A stretch of DNA of 34,375 nucleotides from Helicobacteraceae bacterium (GTDB taxonomy: Bacteria > Campylobacterota > Campylobacteria > Campylobacterales > SZUA-545). The notes below the pieces were generated by a model. It had not been told where the DNA came from, ran no database searches, and saw only the letters and a list, made by a program, of their open reading frames with translations. The position numbers and the translations under genes were made by a program. Location of the stretch: the NCBI GenBank assembly GCA_031268655.1, contig JAIRWX010000051.1, positions 1-34,375 of the forward strand. Reading direction: 5' to 3'. Below are positions 9,862-18,429 of this stretch, piece after piece (position 1 is the stretch's first letter; the number at the start of each line of letters is the position of its first letter).

Positions 9862-10605
9862 TCACATATAAAGCCCGCCGTTGATTTTGAGCGTTTCGCC
9901 GGTGATATAGGAGGCGTGGTCGCTCAGCAGAAACGCGACCGCGTCGGCGACCTCCGCGGATTCGCCAAAACGTCCAAGCGGAATGGCTTTGAAGTAGCTC
10001 TCCTTGATCTCGGGCGTTAGCGAGTTTGTCATATTGGTCGCGATAAAGCCTGGAGCGACCGCGTTAAAACGCACGGAACGTCCGGCGCTCTCTTTTGCAA
10101 AACTTTTTGTCAAAGCGATCATGCCGCCTTTGCTCGCCGCGTAGTTGGACTGCCCCGCGTTGCCCGTTTCGCCGACGATCGAAGCGATGTTGACGACCGC
10201 GCCAAAACGCGCCTTGCTCATTGTTTTAAGAGCCTCGCGGCAACCGATGAAACAGCTTTTAAGATTTGCGTCGATCACGCGCATAAACTCTTCCGTTTTC
10301 ATACGAATCGCAAGTTTGTCGCTGGTAACGCCCGCGTTGTTTACCAGATAGCTCAGCTCGCCGTCGCAATCTACGATTGTTTTAATCCCGTCGGTAAACG
10401 CCGCTTCGTCCGTCGCGTCAAAACCGATAACGGCGGCTTTGCCGCCTTCGGACTCGATTGCCGCTTTCAGCTCGTCGGCTTCTTTCGCGCCGCTTCTGTA
10501 GTTGATCCAAGTTTTTAGCCCGTACGCGGCGAGAGTTTGCGCAATCGCCTTTCCAATACCCCTGCTGGCGCCCGTAACAAGCGCGTTTTTGCCGCTGAAT
10601 TTCAT
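9862..10605 (-). CDS. fabG: 3-oxoacyl-[acyl-carrier-protein] reductase
   Basis: NADPH-dependent reduction of 3-oxoacyl-ACP, the first reductive step of the fatty acid cycle. It is a short-chain dehydrogenase with the cofactor motif TGASRGIG near residues 11-18, the NNAG motif, the catalytic Ser in NIASIVGE and the YAASK pair. I choose ATG at 10605 (247 residues) because AAGGA lies 7 bases before it; a TTG two codons upstream gives a longer frame but worse spacing. The FabG assignment over other SDR enzymes rests on its place between gpmI and acpP-fabF and the typical C-terminus GETLKINGGLYM. Confidence 0.94.
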   Translation of the reverse strand: MKFSGKNALVTGASRGIGKAIAQTLAAYGLKTWINYRSGAKEADELKAAIESEGGKAAVIGFDATDEAAFTDGIKTIVDCDGELSYLVNNAGVTSDKLAIRMKTEEFMRVIDANLKSCFIGCREALKTMSKARFGAVVNIASIVGETGNAGQSNYAASKGGMIALTKSFAKESAGRSVRFNAVAPGFIATNMTNSLTPEIKESYFKAIPLGRFGESAEVADAVAFLLSDHASYITGETLKINGGLYM

Positions 10606-10621
10606 ACGCAAGTCCTTAATG

Positions 10622-12115
10622 TCAATATAAAGGCGGATCCATTTCGCTTGGAATGTTAAGCCCCATCATTTTCAGTATGGTCGCCGCCGCGTTCGACAAG
10701 CCTCCGTTTGAGATCGAATCCACGCCGCTCGCTTTTACAAAGCAGAATACGTCGCCCACCGTGTGGTTGGTCAAAACGGCGCCCGCCGCGTCGCGCATCT
10801 CCTCGCAATTGCCGTGATCGGAAACAATCATATAGCAGTAATTCGCTTTATCCGCCGCCGCGATAATTTTGCCGATATTGCGATCAACCGCCTCGACCGC
10901 TAGTAGAGCGGCTTCGTAATTGCCCGTATGTCCCACCATATCGCCATTTGCAAAATTGACGACAATAAAATCAAAACCGCCTTCGATCGCCTTTACAACC
11001 GCGTCGCCTACGGGATCGGCGCTCATCTCCGGCTGGAGATCGTAGGTCGCCGCTTTGGGAGACGGGATCAAAACTCTCGTTTCGCCTTTAAGCGGCTCCT
11101 CGATTCCGCCGTTGAAAAAGAAGGTAACGTGCGCGTATTTTTCGGTCTCGGCGACGTGAAACTGCTTGAGCCTCGCTTTGGCGATTACCTCGCACAATGT
11201 GTTTTTAGGGTTGTCTTTAGGAAAAAGTATGGGAAATTTGAACGCGTGATTGTATTCGGTCATCGTAGCGACGAAAACGTCTCTTTTTTCTACGTCGATT
11301 GGTCTGAAATCAGGATCGCCGATCAGTTGCGCGATCTCGCGCATACGATCGCTGCGAAAGTTAAGAAACAGCGCCGCGTCGCCGTCGCGCATGCCGTCGT
11401 AGCACGGCGAGGCGATCGGCTCGATGAATTCGTCCGCGATCCCGACGGCGTGTTGTTCGGCGATATGCTGTTCCGCGGACAGACGCGCCGATCGAGGCAA
11501 GCCGAGCGCGATCGCGTCGTAAGCGCGTTTTACGCGCTCCCAGCGGTTGTCGCGATCCATTCCGTAGTATCGCCCGCCAATGCTGGCTAAAACTACATGA
11601 TCGCTTAAAATTGGCTTTAGATCGTTTAGGTATAGCGGCGAAGAGGTGGGCGAAACGTCGCGTCCGTCGGTGAACATATGCAGAAACGCCGTTTTTCCCG
11701 CCTCCTCGGCAAGACGCGCCGCGCCCATAATGTGATCGATATGCGAATGCACGCCTCCGTCGCTTAACAGCCCAATCAGATGAACGCGATCGCCGCGTTC
11801 GAGCAGATCGTTGAACGCTTTGTTTTGCGTCAGCGCGGATTCGTCGATCGCTTTGGATATTTTGACCAGGTCCTGATACAAAACCCGTCCGGACCCAAGC
11901 GTCAAATGTCCCACCTCGCTGTTGCCCATCTGTCCCTGCGGCAGACCGACCGTTAGCCCGTGCGTGGTCAGAAGCGAATGCGGCGTTTCGGCAAACAGCT
12001 TGTCGTACGTCGGCTTTCTCGCGTTCTCAAACGCGTTGTAAGGACCTTTTGGCTTGTCGCCAATCCCGTCGGTAATGATCAAAATCGTTTTTTTAATTTT
12101 TCTTCTGGTACTCAT
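10622..12115 (-). CDS. gpmI: 2,3-bisphosphoglycerate-independent phosphoglycerate mutase
   Basis: Interconverts 3- and 2-phosphoglycerate using two metal ions (Mn in related enzymes), without a bisphosphoglycerate cofactor. It belongs to the alkaline phosphatase superfamily: the metal ligand Asp is in TDGIGD (D16), the phosphoserine nucleophile is S66 in GNSEVGH, and SDHGNCEEM supplies further metal ligands near the C-terminus. I take the ATG at 12115 (497 residues) because GGAG lies 5 bases before it; an in-frame GTG two codons upstream overlaps that GGAG and is unlikely. It is the first gene of the fab operon and diverges from mraY. The same gpmI-mraY-murD neighbourhood is known in Campylobacter, but there the three genes point the same way. 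Confidence 0.95.
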   Translation of the reverse strand: MSTRRKIKKTILIITDGIGDKPKGPYNAFENARKPTYDKLFAETPHSLLTTHGLTVGLPQGQMGNSEVGHLTLGSGRVLYQDLVKISKAIDESALTQNKAFNDLLERGDRVHLIGLLSDGGVHSHIDHIMGAARLAEEAGKTAFLHMFTDGRDVSPTSSPLYLNDLKPILSDHVVLASIGGRYYGMDRDNRWERVKRAYDAIALGLPRSARLSAEQHIAEQHAVGIADEFIEPIASPCYDGMRDGDAALFLNFRSDRMREIAQLIGDPDFRPIDVEKRDVFVATMTEYNHAFKFPILFPKDNPKNTLCEVIAKARLKQFHVAETEKYAHVTFFFNGGIEEPLKGETRVLIPSPKAATYDLQPEMSADPVGDAVVKAIEGGFDFIVVNFANGDMVGHTGNYEAALLAVEAVDRNIGKIIAAADKANYCYMIVSDHGNCEEMRDAAGAVLTNHTVGDVFCFVKASGVDSISNGGLSNAAATILKMMGLNIPSEMDPPLY

Positions 12116-12155
12116 TTTCACTCCGCCTTTCGCGTAAACCGCGATATAGGAGCAA

Positions 12156-12166
12156 TATAATATAAT
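12156..12166 (+). promoter_or_regulatory. Twin TATAAT -10 boxes ahead of mraY
   Basis: Two overlapping copies of TATAAT (12156-12161 and 12161-12166) lie about 30-40 bases before the mraY ATG, between divergent gpmI and mraY. On the minus strand the same bases read TATATTATA and could also serve gpmI. No -35 is obvious. Confidence 0.45.
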
Positions 12167-12196
12167 CGCCGCCTTAAATCAGACTTAGGTTTTTGT

Positions 12197-13261
12197 ATGC
12201 TTTACTTCTTTTCGGAGTGGCTTCCTTTCAATCTTTTTTCATACATTACGGTCAGAGCTGGAGCGGCTTTCTGCGCGGCGTTCGCGCTCGCGCTGTGGCT
12301 TTTTCCGCGTTTTATTATCTGGGCAAAACGCCAAGGCGCCACGCAACCGATATTCGCGCACGCGCCCGGAGGACACAAAAGCAAACAAAACACGCCGACT
12401 ATGGGCGGCGCGGTCTTTTCCGCCTGCGCGCTGATCGCCACCTTTCTTAGCGTCAATCTGGGCAACGTTTTCGCGTGGGGCGCGATCTTAACCATAACGC
12501 TGTTCAGCGCGATCGGCGCGATTGACGACATAGGAAAAATCTACCACAAGCAAAACGACAGAGGACTTTCGGTTAAACCAAAATTTATCTTGCAGATTGC
12601 CGCCGCCGCGATCATATCGGCGGCGCTGCTGTTCGCGAGCAATCTCAACACGTTGCTTTACCTGCCGTTTATCAAAGAACCGATCGTCGATTTGGGATTG
12701 TATATGGCGCTTTTTTGGACGTTTGTCTTCGTAAGCGCGAGCAACGCGGTTAATATCACCGACGGGCTGGACGGGCTGGCGGCTGCGCCTAGCGCGTTTG
12801 CGATCGCCACCCTGACCGTGTTTGCGTATATATCGGGACACGCGCAGATGAGCCAGTCGCTTTTGCTGCCAAGCATATCGGGCGTGGGCGAAACGGCGGT
12901 AATCGCCTCCGCTATGCTTGGCGCGTTGCTTGGCTTTTTGTGGTTCAACGCCAATCCCGCGGAAGTTTTTATGGGCGATAGCGGCAGTCTTACGATCGGC
13001 GCGTTTATCGCCTATCTCGCCATCGTCTCCAAAACCGAGGCGCTGCTTTTGCTGATCGGCTTTATATTTGTCGTGGAGACCGCCTCGGTTATTTTGCAGG
13101 TGGGCAGTTACAAGCTCAGGCGGCGAAGGATATTTCTGATGGCGCCGCTTCATCATCATTTCGAGTTGAAACGTTGGGCGGAGAACAAAATTATCGTGCG
13201 GTTCTGGATTATCGCGCTGCTATCCAATGTACTGGCGCTAATTACGATCAAAATCAGGTGA
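12197..13261 (+). CDS. mraY: Phospho-N-acetylmuramoyl-pentapeptide transferase
   Basis: Integral membrane enzyme that transfers phospho-MurNAc-pentapeptide from UDP to undecaprenyl phosphate, forming lipid I. The 354-residue protein has about ten hydrophobic segments and all family signatures: the DD pair at 110-111 (AIDDIGK), NITDGLDG at 186-193, the catalytic Asp in MGDSGSL (D261), and PLHHHFE with H319-H321. The start is ATG at 12197 with TAGG upstream. It is followed after 4 bases by murD, forming a small peptidoglycan operon. Confidence 0.97.
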   Translation: MLYFFSEWLPFNLFSYITVRAGAAFCAAFALALWLFPRFIIWAKRQGATQPIFAHAPGGHKSKQNTPTMGGAVFSACALIATFLSVNLGNVFAWGAILTITLFSAIGAIDDIGKIYHKQNDRGLSVKPKFILQIAAAAIISAALLFASNLNTLLYLPFIKEPIVDLGLYMALFWTFVFVSASNAVNITDGLDGLAAAPSAFAIATLTVFAYISGHAQMSQSLLLPSISGVGETAVIASAMLGALLGFLWFNANPAEVFMGDSGSLTIGAFIAYLAIVSKTEALLLLIGFIFVVETASVILQVGSYKLRRRRIFLMAPLHHHFELKRWAENKIIVRFWIIALLSNVLALITIKIR

Positions 13262-13265
13262 ACGT

Positions 13266-14459
13266 ATGCGAATGACGCTCTTTGGCTACGGCAAGACGAC
13301 TGCGGCGATCGCGGAGCGATTTGGCGACTGCGATATTTTTGACGATAAGTTTGAGCGCGAGGAGCGGTTTGGCGCAAACAAATTGCTGCCTATGAATCGT
13401 TTTGATCCGCAACGCTCGACGATGGAGGTCGTCTCTCCGGGCATACCGCCAAACCACCCGCAGATTAAAATGGCTAAAAACCTGATCAGCGAATACGATC
13501 TGTTCGCGGAGAGCTCGCCTTTTTCGATCTGGATCAGCGGCGCAAACGGCAAGACGACGACGACGGAGATGATCGGGCGACTGCTCAAACGCAGAGGCGC
13601 GATCGCGGGCGGCAATATCGGATCGCCGCTCGCGGCGCTGGATATGCAAGCGAGTATATGGGCGCTTGAGACCAGCAGTTTCACGCTTCACTACACGACC
13701 AGAGCGCGTCCTAACATCTACGCGCTTTTGCCGATCACGCCCGATCATATCGCATGGCACGGGAGTTTCGAGGCGTACGAAGCCGCGAAGCTAAAGCCGC
13801 TGAAATGGCTTGCGGAGGGCGAATTGGCGATTATCCCCGCAAAATATAGAGATATTACGACGAAGGCTTTTGCCTGCTATTATGAAACCAACGAAGATAT
13901 AGCCGAATTTTTCGATCTGGATATTGAAAAAATCAGGTTCAAAGGCTGCTTTTTACAAGACGCTCTGATCGCGCTCGGAATCGCCAAGGCGCTGTTTAAC
14001 GAAACCGAATACGATCTGTTAAACGGATTTGTTCTGGATCCGCACAAAATCGAAGAGTTCAAAGACGGGCGCGGGCGACTGTGGATCGACGATTCAAAAG
14101 CGACGAATCTCGACGCGGTTTTACAGGCTTTGGAGATTTACAAAGATCGCCGCGTTCATCTGATACTTGGCGGCGACGATAAAGGCGCGGATTTAACGTC
14201 GCTTTTTACGCGCCTGGCAAATCTGAACGTTACGATCTACGCGATCGGCGCTAATCGCGATCTGCTTATGCAAATGGCGAGCGATCGCAAAATCGACGCG
14301 GTTTTATGCGGTTTTCTCGACGTCGCCGTCGCCAAGATATCCGATCGGTTGAGTTTGAAAGAGGTCGCGTTGCTATCCCCCGCCGCCGCGAGTTTGGATC
14401 AGTTTAGCGGCTATAAGGAACGAGGAGAAAAATTCAAATCGCTGGTTGGCGCGCTGTAG
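13266..14459 (+). CDS. murD: UDP-N-acetylmuramoyl-L-alanine--D-glutamate ligase
   Basis: Cytoplasmic ATP-dependent ligase that adds D-glutamate to UDP-MurNAc-L-alanine. The P-loop is SGANGKTTTT at 91-100, where the common GTNGKTT has Ala in place of Thr. GGNIGSPL (114-121) and TPDHIAWHGS are further Mur ligase motifs. At 397 residues it is compact, as in Campylobacterota, with a short N-terminal uracil-binding domain (MTLFGYGKT). It starts 4 bases after mraY. MurD is preferred over MurC, MurE or MurF by the mraY neighbour and the GGNIG motif. Confidence 0.93.
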   Translation: MRMTLFGYGKTTAAIAERFGDCDIFDDKFEREERFGANKLLPMNRFDPQRSTMEVVSPGIPPNHPQIKMAKNLISEYDLFAESSPFSIWISGANGKTTTTEMIGRLLKRRGAIAGGNIGSPLAALDMQASIWALETSSFTLHYTTRARPNIYALLPITPDHIAWHGSFEAYEAAKLKPLKWLAEGELAIIPAKYRDITTKAFACYYETNEDIAEFFDLDIEKIRFKGCFLQDALIALGIAKALFNETEYDLLNGFVLDPHKIEEFKDGRGRLWIDDSKATNLDAVLQALEIYKDRRVHLILGGDDKGADLTSLFTRLANLNVTIYAIGANRDLLMQMASDRKIDAVLCGFLDVAVAKISDRLSLKEVALLSPAAASLDQFSGYKERGEKFKSLVGAL

Positions 14460-14554
14460 TCGCGCTTGTTAAATTTTTAAGTTCGCTCAAGTTACAATTA
14501 TAGTTTTGTTAAGGAGATTTTAAGCGCCAACTCAACTCAACGTCAACTTCGGAT

Positions 14555-15463
14555 TTGGCAAAGAATATCAGGCAAAAAGGAGAAGCCGTTCTGTCGCCGA
14601 CTCCGTCCTGCGATAAATGCCGAATAAGCATAGAAATAACCAATATCTGTAATCACAAATGCGTATTCTGCCCAAGCGCCCGCTTAACAAGAAAACGGCG
14701 CTTTATTGACGAAGATTTATGCTATAGAATCATAAAAGAGGGCTATGATCTCGGCGTTAGAGAAATTACTTTTCACATGTTAGGCGAGCCGTTCTTAAAT
14801 AAAAATTTGGCAAACTACATACGCGCGGCTAAATCAATCGGCTATTCGTATGTTTACGAAACTACTAACGGCGCTTTGGCGACTCCTGATAAATTACGCG
14901 ACGTTTTTTCCGCCGGTCTCGACAGCGTCAAATTTTCTATAAACGCCTCTACAAGAGAGAGCTATTTGTCGACGCACGGCAAAGACGACTTCGAGATCGT
15001 TAAAAAGCATATTGCCTATTGCCGCGAGTATAGAGAAAATAGCGGTAAGCGATTCAATATATTTGTCTCATATGTAGCTACAAGTCAAACTATCGACGAC
15101 GCGAAACAGTTCAAAAACGAGTTTTCCAACTACGCCGATAGCGTCGCGTTTTACGCGGCGACGGCTAGAAGCGGAGTCGCGTCGGGTAATCAATTACCGA
15201 TAAACCGCGACGAAAATAGATCATGTATGCAGCCGTTCAACGCTATTTGCGTTTCGTGCGAAGGTATTTTAACGCCGTGTTGTATAGATCCGCATTTGGA
15301 GTTAGCTATGGACGATCTTCATAACATTTCGCTGAAAGACGCTTGGTACTCAAGCAAAATGACAAAGTTCAGACAAATGCATATAGATAAAAAACTTGAC
15401 GGATCGCATTGCGAAAAATGTCTAAGAGACGGATCGAATTGGCTGCAATTGCTAGACCTGTAA
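14555..15463 (+). CDS. Radical SAM/SPASM domain protein of unknown substrate
   Basis: Radical S-adenosylmethionine enzyme. The cluster motif CNHKCVFC gives C32, C36 and C39, with LGEPF at 76-80 as the SAM-contact GE motif. The C-terminal third is SPASM-like: C224, C232, C235, the CC pair at 242-243, and C286/C289 could bind auxiliary clusters. Such proteins modify peptides, sugars or cofactors; nothing here names the substrate. The start is uncertain. TTG at 14555 has no good ribosome-binding site, while AAGGAG at 14511 is too far upstream and another AAAGGAG (about 14576-14582) lies just inside the frame ahead of a possible CTG. The DNA is clearly more AT-rich than its neighbours and holds no CGATCG, so recent transfer is likely. 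No precursor peptide is visible beside it. Confidence 0.85.
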   Translation: MAKNIRQKGEAVLSPTPSCDKCRISIEITNICNHKCVFCPSARLTRKRRFIDEDLCYRIIKEGYDLGVREITFHMLGEPFLNKNLANYIRAAKSIGYSYVYETTNGALATPDKLRDVFSAGLDSVKFSINASTRESYLSTHGKDDFEIVKKHIAYCREYRENSGKRFNIFVSYVATSQTIDDAKQFKNEFSNYADSVAFYAATARSGVASGNQLPINRDENRSCMQPFNAICVSCEGILTPCCIDPHLELAMDDLHNISLKDAWYSSKMTKFRQMHIDKKLDGSHCEKCLRDGSNWLQLLDL

Positions 15464-15553
15464 CCCGCCTTAAGCGTCGCCAAGAAGCGCATTCTTCCGC
15501 TGTATTTAGCTTATGAAAACCCGTTTTGCTCCGCAAGCTAATTGAACGCTCTG

Positions 15554-15559
15554 TAGAAT
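15554..15559 (+). promoter_or_regulatory. Candidate -10 box for the 15588 gene
   Basis: TAGAAT within TGTAGAATACG, about 29 bases before the GTG start and followed by AAGGAG at 15577-15582. It matches the string in front of acpP. Confidence 0.35.
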
Positions 15560-15587
15560 ACGCGCGCAATTCAGGCAAGGAGCGCGA

Positions 15588-16310
15588 GTGGATCACGGCA
15601 TGCATAACGCAATAAGCGAGATGGCGGGCATGAATTTTTCGTTGATCGGGGTCGTAATCTTCGGATTAAGCGCCTCTTTTGGACACTGTATTGGAATGTG
15701 TTCGCCGATTGTCGTCGCGTACGCGAGCGTAAAGCTGAACGGCGCGGGGAAGTTACGGCAGATCTCGGCGCATCTGCTCTACGCGCTGGGACGGATAAGC
15801 GTCTATGTTTTGCTTGGTCTGATTTTTGGGCTGCTGGGCGAGCTTTTTACGCCGTCGCCAACCGCAAAATCAATATTTTTGCTGGCGTTAAGCGCGGCGA
15901 TGATAGCGATCGGTCTCGCGCTGTTTTTTAGATCGTCGCGGCTGTTTTTAGCGCTTGAAAACGGCGCGCTAATCAGATCGGAGCGTTACAAGCGGACTTT
16001 CGGCGCGCTGTTTGGCTCGAAGAATATGGCGAGTTTTTACGCGATCGGCGCGCTAAACGGGCTGTTGCCATGCGGCATGGTTTACGCGGCGCTGGCTATG
16101 GCTCTTAGCGCTTCAAGCGCGATCAAAACGGCGGGCGCGATGGCGGCTTTCGGTCTCGCAACCGCTCCGTCGTTGTTTGCGTTCGGGTTGTTGGCGGGCG
16201 CGATGGCAAACTCGCAATTGCGGGGAATTCTCTCGAAGGCCGCGGCTCTGTTTGTGATTGTTATGGGTTTTTGGACGCTTTATCGCGCTTTAACCGCGCT
16301 GATCGTATAG
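15588..16310 (+). CDS. DsbD_2 / TauE-SafE-like transmembrane protein
   Basis: Membrane protein of 240 residues with about six hydrophobic segments. The first segment carries GHCIGMCSP (Cys at about 34 and 38) and a later one GLLPCGMVY, the arrangement of conserved cysteines seen in the DsbD_2 / sulfite exporter TauE family linked to thiol or metal transfer, often near cytochrome c oxidase maturation genes. No such partner genes are visible here, so thiol, copper or sulfur transport are all open. The GTG start is set by AAGGAG at 15577-15582, five bases upstream. The gene carries CGATCG like the native genes around it, unlike the radical SAM gene before it. Confidence 0.8.
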   Translation: MDHGMHNAISEMAGMNFSLIGVVIFGLSASFGHCIGMCSPIVVAYASVKLNGAGKLRQISAHLLYALGRISVYVLLGLIFGLLGELFTPSPTAKSIFLLALSAAMIAIGLALFFRSSRLFLALENGALIRSERYKRTFGALFGSKNMASFYAIGALNGLLPCGMVYAALAMALSASSAIKTAGAMAAFGLATAPSLFAFGLLAGAMANSQLRGILSKAAALFVIVMGFWTLYRALTALIV

Positions 16311-16352
16311 CGGCGCAATGTAAAGCTACGATTTTTACGAAAGTATAAACAA

Positions 16353-16637
16353 ATGGAAGATTCAACTAAAAAAAACATTCGCGCCGTTAATAACAAGCCT
16401 GATATAAGCTATCCGTGCGAGTGGAGCTATCACCTGATCGGGCGCGACGAAAGCGCGATCAAAGAGGCGGTCAAACAGACTATTAGCGATAAAGATTACG
16501 CGCTAGACAACTCCCGCCAAAGCTCTAAGGGCAGTTTCGTCAGTATGAAACTGATCGTAATAGTAGCCGACGAAAATGAACGGCTTAATCTGTTTGACTC
16601 GCTAAGATTGCGCAAAGCGATCTTGCGTATTTTATAA
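16353..16637 (+). CDS. DUF493 family protein (HP0495-like)
   Basis: Small protein of 94 residues. The motif YPCEWSYHLIG near residues 20-30 and the C-terminal beta-alpha layout resemble the Helicobacter pylori HP0495 / YbeD group (DUF493), which adopts a ferredoxin-like fold. The molecular role is not known; a small-molecule-sensing or regulatory role has been suggested from the fold. It lies 42 bases after the membrane protein gene, could share its transcript, and is convergent with queA. The ribosome-binding site is weak. Confidence 0.8.
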   Translation: MEDSTKKNIRAVNNKPDISYPCEWSYHLIGRDESAIKEAVKQTISDKDYALDNSRQSSKGSFVSMKLIVIVADENERLNLFDSLRLRKAILRIL

Positions 16638-16693
16638 CGCCTTTGCGAGGCATAGCAATTTTCTGATTATATTAAACAATTAACAGCGCGTTT

Positions 16694-17707
16694 TTATATA
16701 ATCAGCATCGCGTCTCCGTAGCTGTAAAACCGGTAATTGCTTTTGATAGCGAGCGCGTACAGCTCTTTTGTTTTTTCAATACCTATAAGCGAGCATACCA
16801 GCATAAACAGCGTCGATCTAGGCAAATGAAAATTGGTCATTAGCGCGGCAAGTCGGCGAGGCGGGTTACGCGGATATAAAAACAGATCGCATTCGCCGCC
16901 AGCCATTCTTGTTCGATCGTAATATTCTATCGCTCTAGCGACGGTTGTGCCAATCGCTATAAGCGGCGTTTTTGAATCGATTAGCGCTTGCGCGACCGGC
17001 GGGATCGAGTAACTTTCAGCGTGCATTTTGTGATCGCGTATGTCGTCTGTTTCTACCGCCTTAAAAGTGCCAAGCCCGACATGAAGCGTGATTTCCGTCC
17101 ATCTGTAACGCGATCTGACGCGCTCTAAAAGGGGCGGATCAAAATGCAAGGAGGCGGTCGGCGCGGCGACGCTGCCCGGCGTTTTGGCGAAACAGCTCTG
17201 ATAACGTTTGTCGTCGTCAGCGTCCGCGGCGCGTTTGATATAGGGCGGCAAAGGCGTTTTGCCGATCCGATCCGCGATTATCAGCAGTCTTGAAAAACCG
17301 ATCGTCTCGTTCGCCTCAAAAAATCTGACAAGCCGTTCGCCGCCGCCGTTTAGACTTAACGTTTCAGCGCTCAGGTCGCGATCGAAAATTAGCCGCGTTC
17401 CTTCGCCGACTTTGCCTTTTATTAGCGCTAAAACTCCTTCTTTCGTCTCTTTGATTATCAGCAGCTCAATTTTGCCGCCGCTTAGTTTTTTGCCAAACAG
17501 CCGCGCTTTGATTACTTTCGCGTCGTTAAAAATAACCGCGTAATCGGTCGGCAGAAAATCGCACAGATCGCTAACGATCGCGTGATCGACGCGATCTCTT
17601 TTGCGATCATAAACCAGCATTTTCGCGCCTGATCGCGGCTTGGTCGGTTGTTGCGCGATCATACTTCCGGGCAGATGATAATCGTAATCAGACAGCAAAA
17701 CGCTCAA
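16694..17707 (-). CDS. queA: tRNA preQ1(34) S-adenosylmethionine ribosyltransferase-isomerase
   Basis: Transfers and rearranges the ribosyl group of SAM onto preQ1 at tRNA position 34, making epoxyqueuosine. Typical QueA sequences include the N-terminus LSDYDYHLPGSMIAQQP, the segment FNDAKVIKARL, a mid-protein LHVGLGTFKAV and the C-terminal NFHLPRSTLFMLV. The 337-residue length is normal. The start is TTG at 17707, overlapping the tatC stop (TTGA) with AAGGAG 8 bases upstream. The link to tatC is conserved in Campylobacter, though the enzymes have no known functional tie. Confidence 0.95.
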   Translation of the reverse strand: MSVLLSDYDYHLPGSMIAQQPTKPRSGAKMLVYDRKRDRVDHAIVSDLCDFLPTDYAVIFNDAKVIKARLFGKKLSGGKIELLIIKETKEGVLALIKGKVGEGTRLIFDRDLSAETLSLNGGGERLVRFFEANETIGFSRLLIIADRIGKTPLPPYIKRAADADDDKRYQSCFAKTPGSVAAPTASLHFDPPLLERVRSRYRWTEITLHVGLGTFKAVETDDIRDHKMHAESYSIPPVAQALIDSKTPLIAIGTTVARAIEYYDRTRMAGGECDLFLYPRNPPRRLAALMTNFHLPRSTLFMLVCSLIGIEKTKELYALAIKSNYRFYSYGDAMLII

Positions 17708-18429
17708 ACGTTTTGCTCCTTGGAGGACGGATTAACCATCTTGACGATCAAAATCGAAACGGCGTATAATAAAATCATCGGGATCGCCATCAGAAACTGC
17801 GTTAATACGTCTGGCGGCGTTAAGATGGCGGCAACTATAAATATAATCACGATCGCATAGCGAAAAAAAGCCTTGAGCGAATTATCGTCAATCAGCCCAA
17901 TTTTAGCTAAGAAAAAACAGACCACCGGCAGTTCAAAAGAGAGTCCAAAACCAAATATCAGTTTAAGAAAAAAGCTAAGATATTCGCCTATGCTGATCAT
18001 AGAGGTTACAATGCCTTCGCCAAAATTAACCAGATACTTAAAGCCGTATGGAAACACCGCATAGTAGGCAAACGCCGAGCCGAGTAAAAACATAATGGTA
18101 GCGCAGATTACAAACGGCGCGGCGAAACGCTTTTCGCTGGCGTAAAGACCCGGCGCGACAAACGCCCAAATCTGATAAAAAATAATCGGCAAGCTGATTA
18201 AGAGCGCGGCAAAAAAGCTGACGACAACCGCCGTGAAAAACTGCTCGCCCATTTTATACGCAATCACGTCGCCGCCTTGACCAAGCGCCTCCTTAAGCGG
18301 CTGGCTGATCCACGCCAAAATAGGCTCCCAAAAGGCGAAACAAACAGAAAACACGATAAAAAGCGCGGCTATAATTTTGATAAGACGATTTCTTAGCTCG
18401 GCTATGTGAGGCTTAAGGTCTTCAAGCAC
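17704..18429 (-). CDS. tatC: Sec-independent protein translocase TatC
   Basis: Membrane receptor for twin-arginine signal peptides that exports folded proteins. The 241-residue protein has six hydrophobic segments and the family features: an N-terminal HIAELRNRL, FYQIWAFVAPGLY after the second segment, and an F-E-L-P sequence near the fourth. The start is GTG at 18429, overlapping tatB by 8 bases, so the two are translationally coupled. No tatA is in the window; it must lie elsewhere. Confidence 0.95.
   Translation of the reverse strand: MLEDLKPHIAELRNRLIKIIAALFIVFSVCFAFWEPILAWISQPLKEALGQGGDVIAYKMGEQFFTAVVVSFFAALLISLPIIFYQIWAFVAPGLYASEKRFAAPFVICATIMFLLGSAFAYYAVFPYGFKYLVNFGEGIVTSMISIGEYLSFFLKLIFGFGLSFELPVVCFFLAKIGLIDDNSLKAFFRYAIVIIFIVAAILTPPDVLTQFLMAIPMILLYAVSILIVKMVNPSSKEQNV

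Noticed and set aside
10928-11590. A 220-codon open frame on the + strand opposite gpmI
   Set aside because: It is antisense to a clear gpmI with intact catalytic residues, has no recognisable domain, and such long shadow frames are common in this GC-rich coding DNA with few stop codons in the opposite strand.
12488-13159. A 223-codon open frame on the - strand opposite mraY
   Set aside because: It is extremely rich in Arg, Lys and Gln with no domain, the reverse-complement pattern of a hydrophobic membrane protein gene.
14511-14516. AAGGAG at 14511 as the ribosome-binding site for the radical SAM gene
   Set aside because: No ATG, GTG or TTG in the right frame lies within 5-12 bases of it; the first in-frame start is TTG at 14555, about 38 bases away.
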